The translations under genes were made by a program, and so were the position numbers. The notes under the pieces are model-generated. The model was not told the DNA's origin, did not search any database, and was given only the letters and a program-made list of their open reading frames with translations. Shown here in pieces: positions 63,779 through 64,000 of a stretch of 64,000 bases of DNA. The stretch is from Virgisporangium aurantiacum (GTDB lineage: Bacteria > Actinomycetota > Actinomycetes > Mycobacteriales > Micromonosporaceae), in NCBI RefSeq assembly GCF_016863635.1, contig NZ_BOPG01000024.1, forward strand, positions 62,001 through 126,000. Reading direction: 5' to 3'. The stretch's first letter is position 1, and each line of letters starts with the position of its first letter.

Positions 63779-64000
63779 CTACTGCCCGGAACCGACCAGA
63801 TTACTCATCCTCGGCGCGACGACGGGGCGGCGCAGCGCCGGCGCGAGGAGCGCGGTCACCACCAGCGACCCCACCGCCATCACGGCCATCGCGGTGCCCA
63901 CCGGCAGGAACTGCGCGACCGCGCCCGCCACCGTCGCACCGACCGCCTGCATCGTGAGCATGCCGGCCGAGTGCAGCGCGAGGGCCTGGCCGCGGATCGC
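63779..64000 (-). CDS. MFS transporter, C-terminal fragment (runs off the window)
   Basis: Only the last 73 residues are present. They contain two membrane helices (MQAVGATVAGAVAQFLPVGTAMAVMAVGSLVVTALLAP) followed by a basic tail. GQALALHSAGMLTMQAVGA resembles helix 11 of actinobacterial major facilitator drug-efflux proteins. The upstream part is outside the window, so substrate and family cannot be judged. Confidence 0.65.
   Translation of the reverse strand, partial: AIRGQALALHSAGMLTMQAVGATVAGAVAQFLPVGTAMAVMAVGSLVVTALLAPALRRPVVAPRMSNLVGSGQ

Overview
The window is chromosomal DNA from a high-GC actinomycete. Supporting signs are strongly GC-biased third codon positions, frequent GTG starts, many 4-base ATGA/GTGA gene overlaps, an ECF sigma factor, and families typical of filamentous soil actinobacteria (HxlR, PadR, PucR and XRE-cupin regulators, secreted GH27/GH35 enzymes, a large-subunit catalase). 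The sequence does not settle the genus. I see no rRNA, tRNA, CRISPR array, integrase, transposase or attachment site. No gene-free stretch exceeds 300 bases; the longest is about 185 bases, at 54987-55171.

Layout. 2-4579 (minus): a 1525-residue protein with a DUF4157 HExxH domain and a C-terminal HNH nuclease, resembling cargo of extracellular contractile injection systems. 4751-8664: acyltransferase-like and BtuF-like proteins, a GNAT, a zinc-type oxidoreductase and its divergent HxlR regulator. 8658-13674: a heterodimeric ABC exporter whose first gene carries two frameshifts, then an aldehyde dehydrogenase. 13778-22714: a secreted-protein block with a GH27 alpha-galactosidase, an ECF sigma / anti-sigma / secreted-protein operon, an Ala/Glu-rich membrane protein and a GH35 beta-galactosidase. 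22726-24538: an orphan MazF/PemK-like protein and a PadR/membrane-protein pair with a perfect operator palindrome.

24568-39431 is the most coherent accessory region. Eight minus-strand genes, seven of whose eight successive members overlap or abut, run from an M24 protein through a two-subunit thiamine-diphosphate dehydrogenase (E1 alpha and beta, no E2 or E3), an amidohydrolase, a bicupin, an SDR and a 3-hydroxyisobutyrate-dehydrogenase-like enzyme to an S9 peptidase. Divergent to them lie an XRE-cupin regulator and a LIV-type ABC importer whose second permease is fused to an ATPase. Together they look like an uptake-and-degradation unit for a small nitrogen-containing or amide-like compound that I cannot name. 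The M24 protein has Cys in place of one metal-binding Asp.

39474-51675: a TauE/SafE exporter; pruA with a divergent PucR regulator; an FAD oxidoreductase and a VOC protein; then a second compact catabolic operon (enoyl-CoA hydratase, acyl-CoA ligase, DUF6282 hydrolase, isopropylmalate-dehydrogenase-like enzyme, acyl-CoA dehydrogenase) under a divergent LysR gene coupled to a phosphotransferase. 51678-59234 is rich in signalling genes: an unusual GGDEF/STAND-ATPase/TPR fusion, a secreted subtilase ending in 13 WSGLT repeats, an EAL-HDOD protein with a broken EAL site, a glycosyltransferase and a STAS anti-sigma antagonist. 59346-64000: an EEP hydrolase, katE behind a SigB-like promoter, a zinc alcohol dehydrogenase and the end of an MFS transporter.

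Across the window an 11-base palindrome TCCA-N3-TGGA (often TCCACAGTGGA or TCCACTGTGGA) recurs at least eleven times in different reading frames, far more than base composition predicts.
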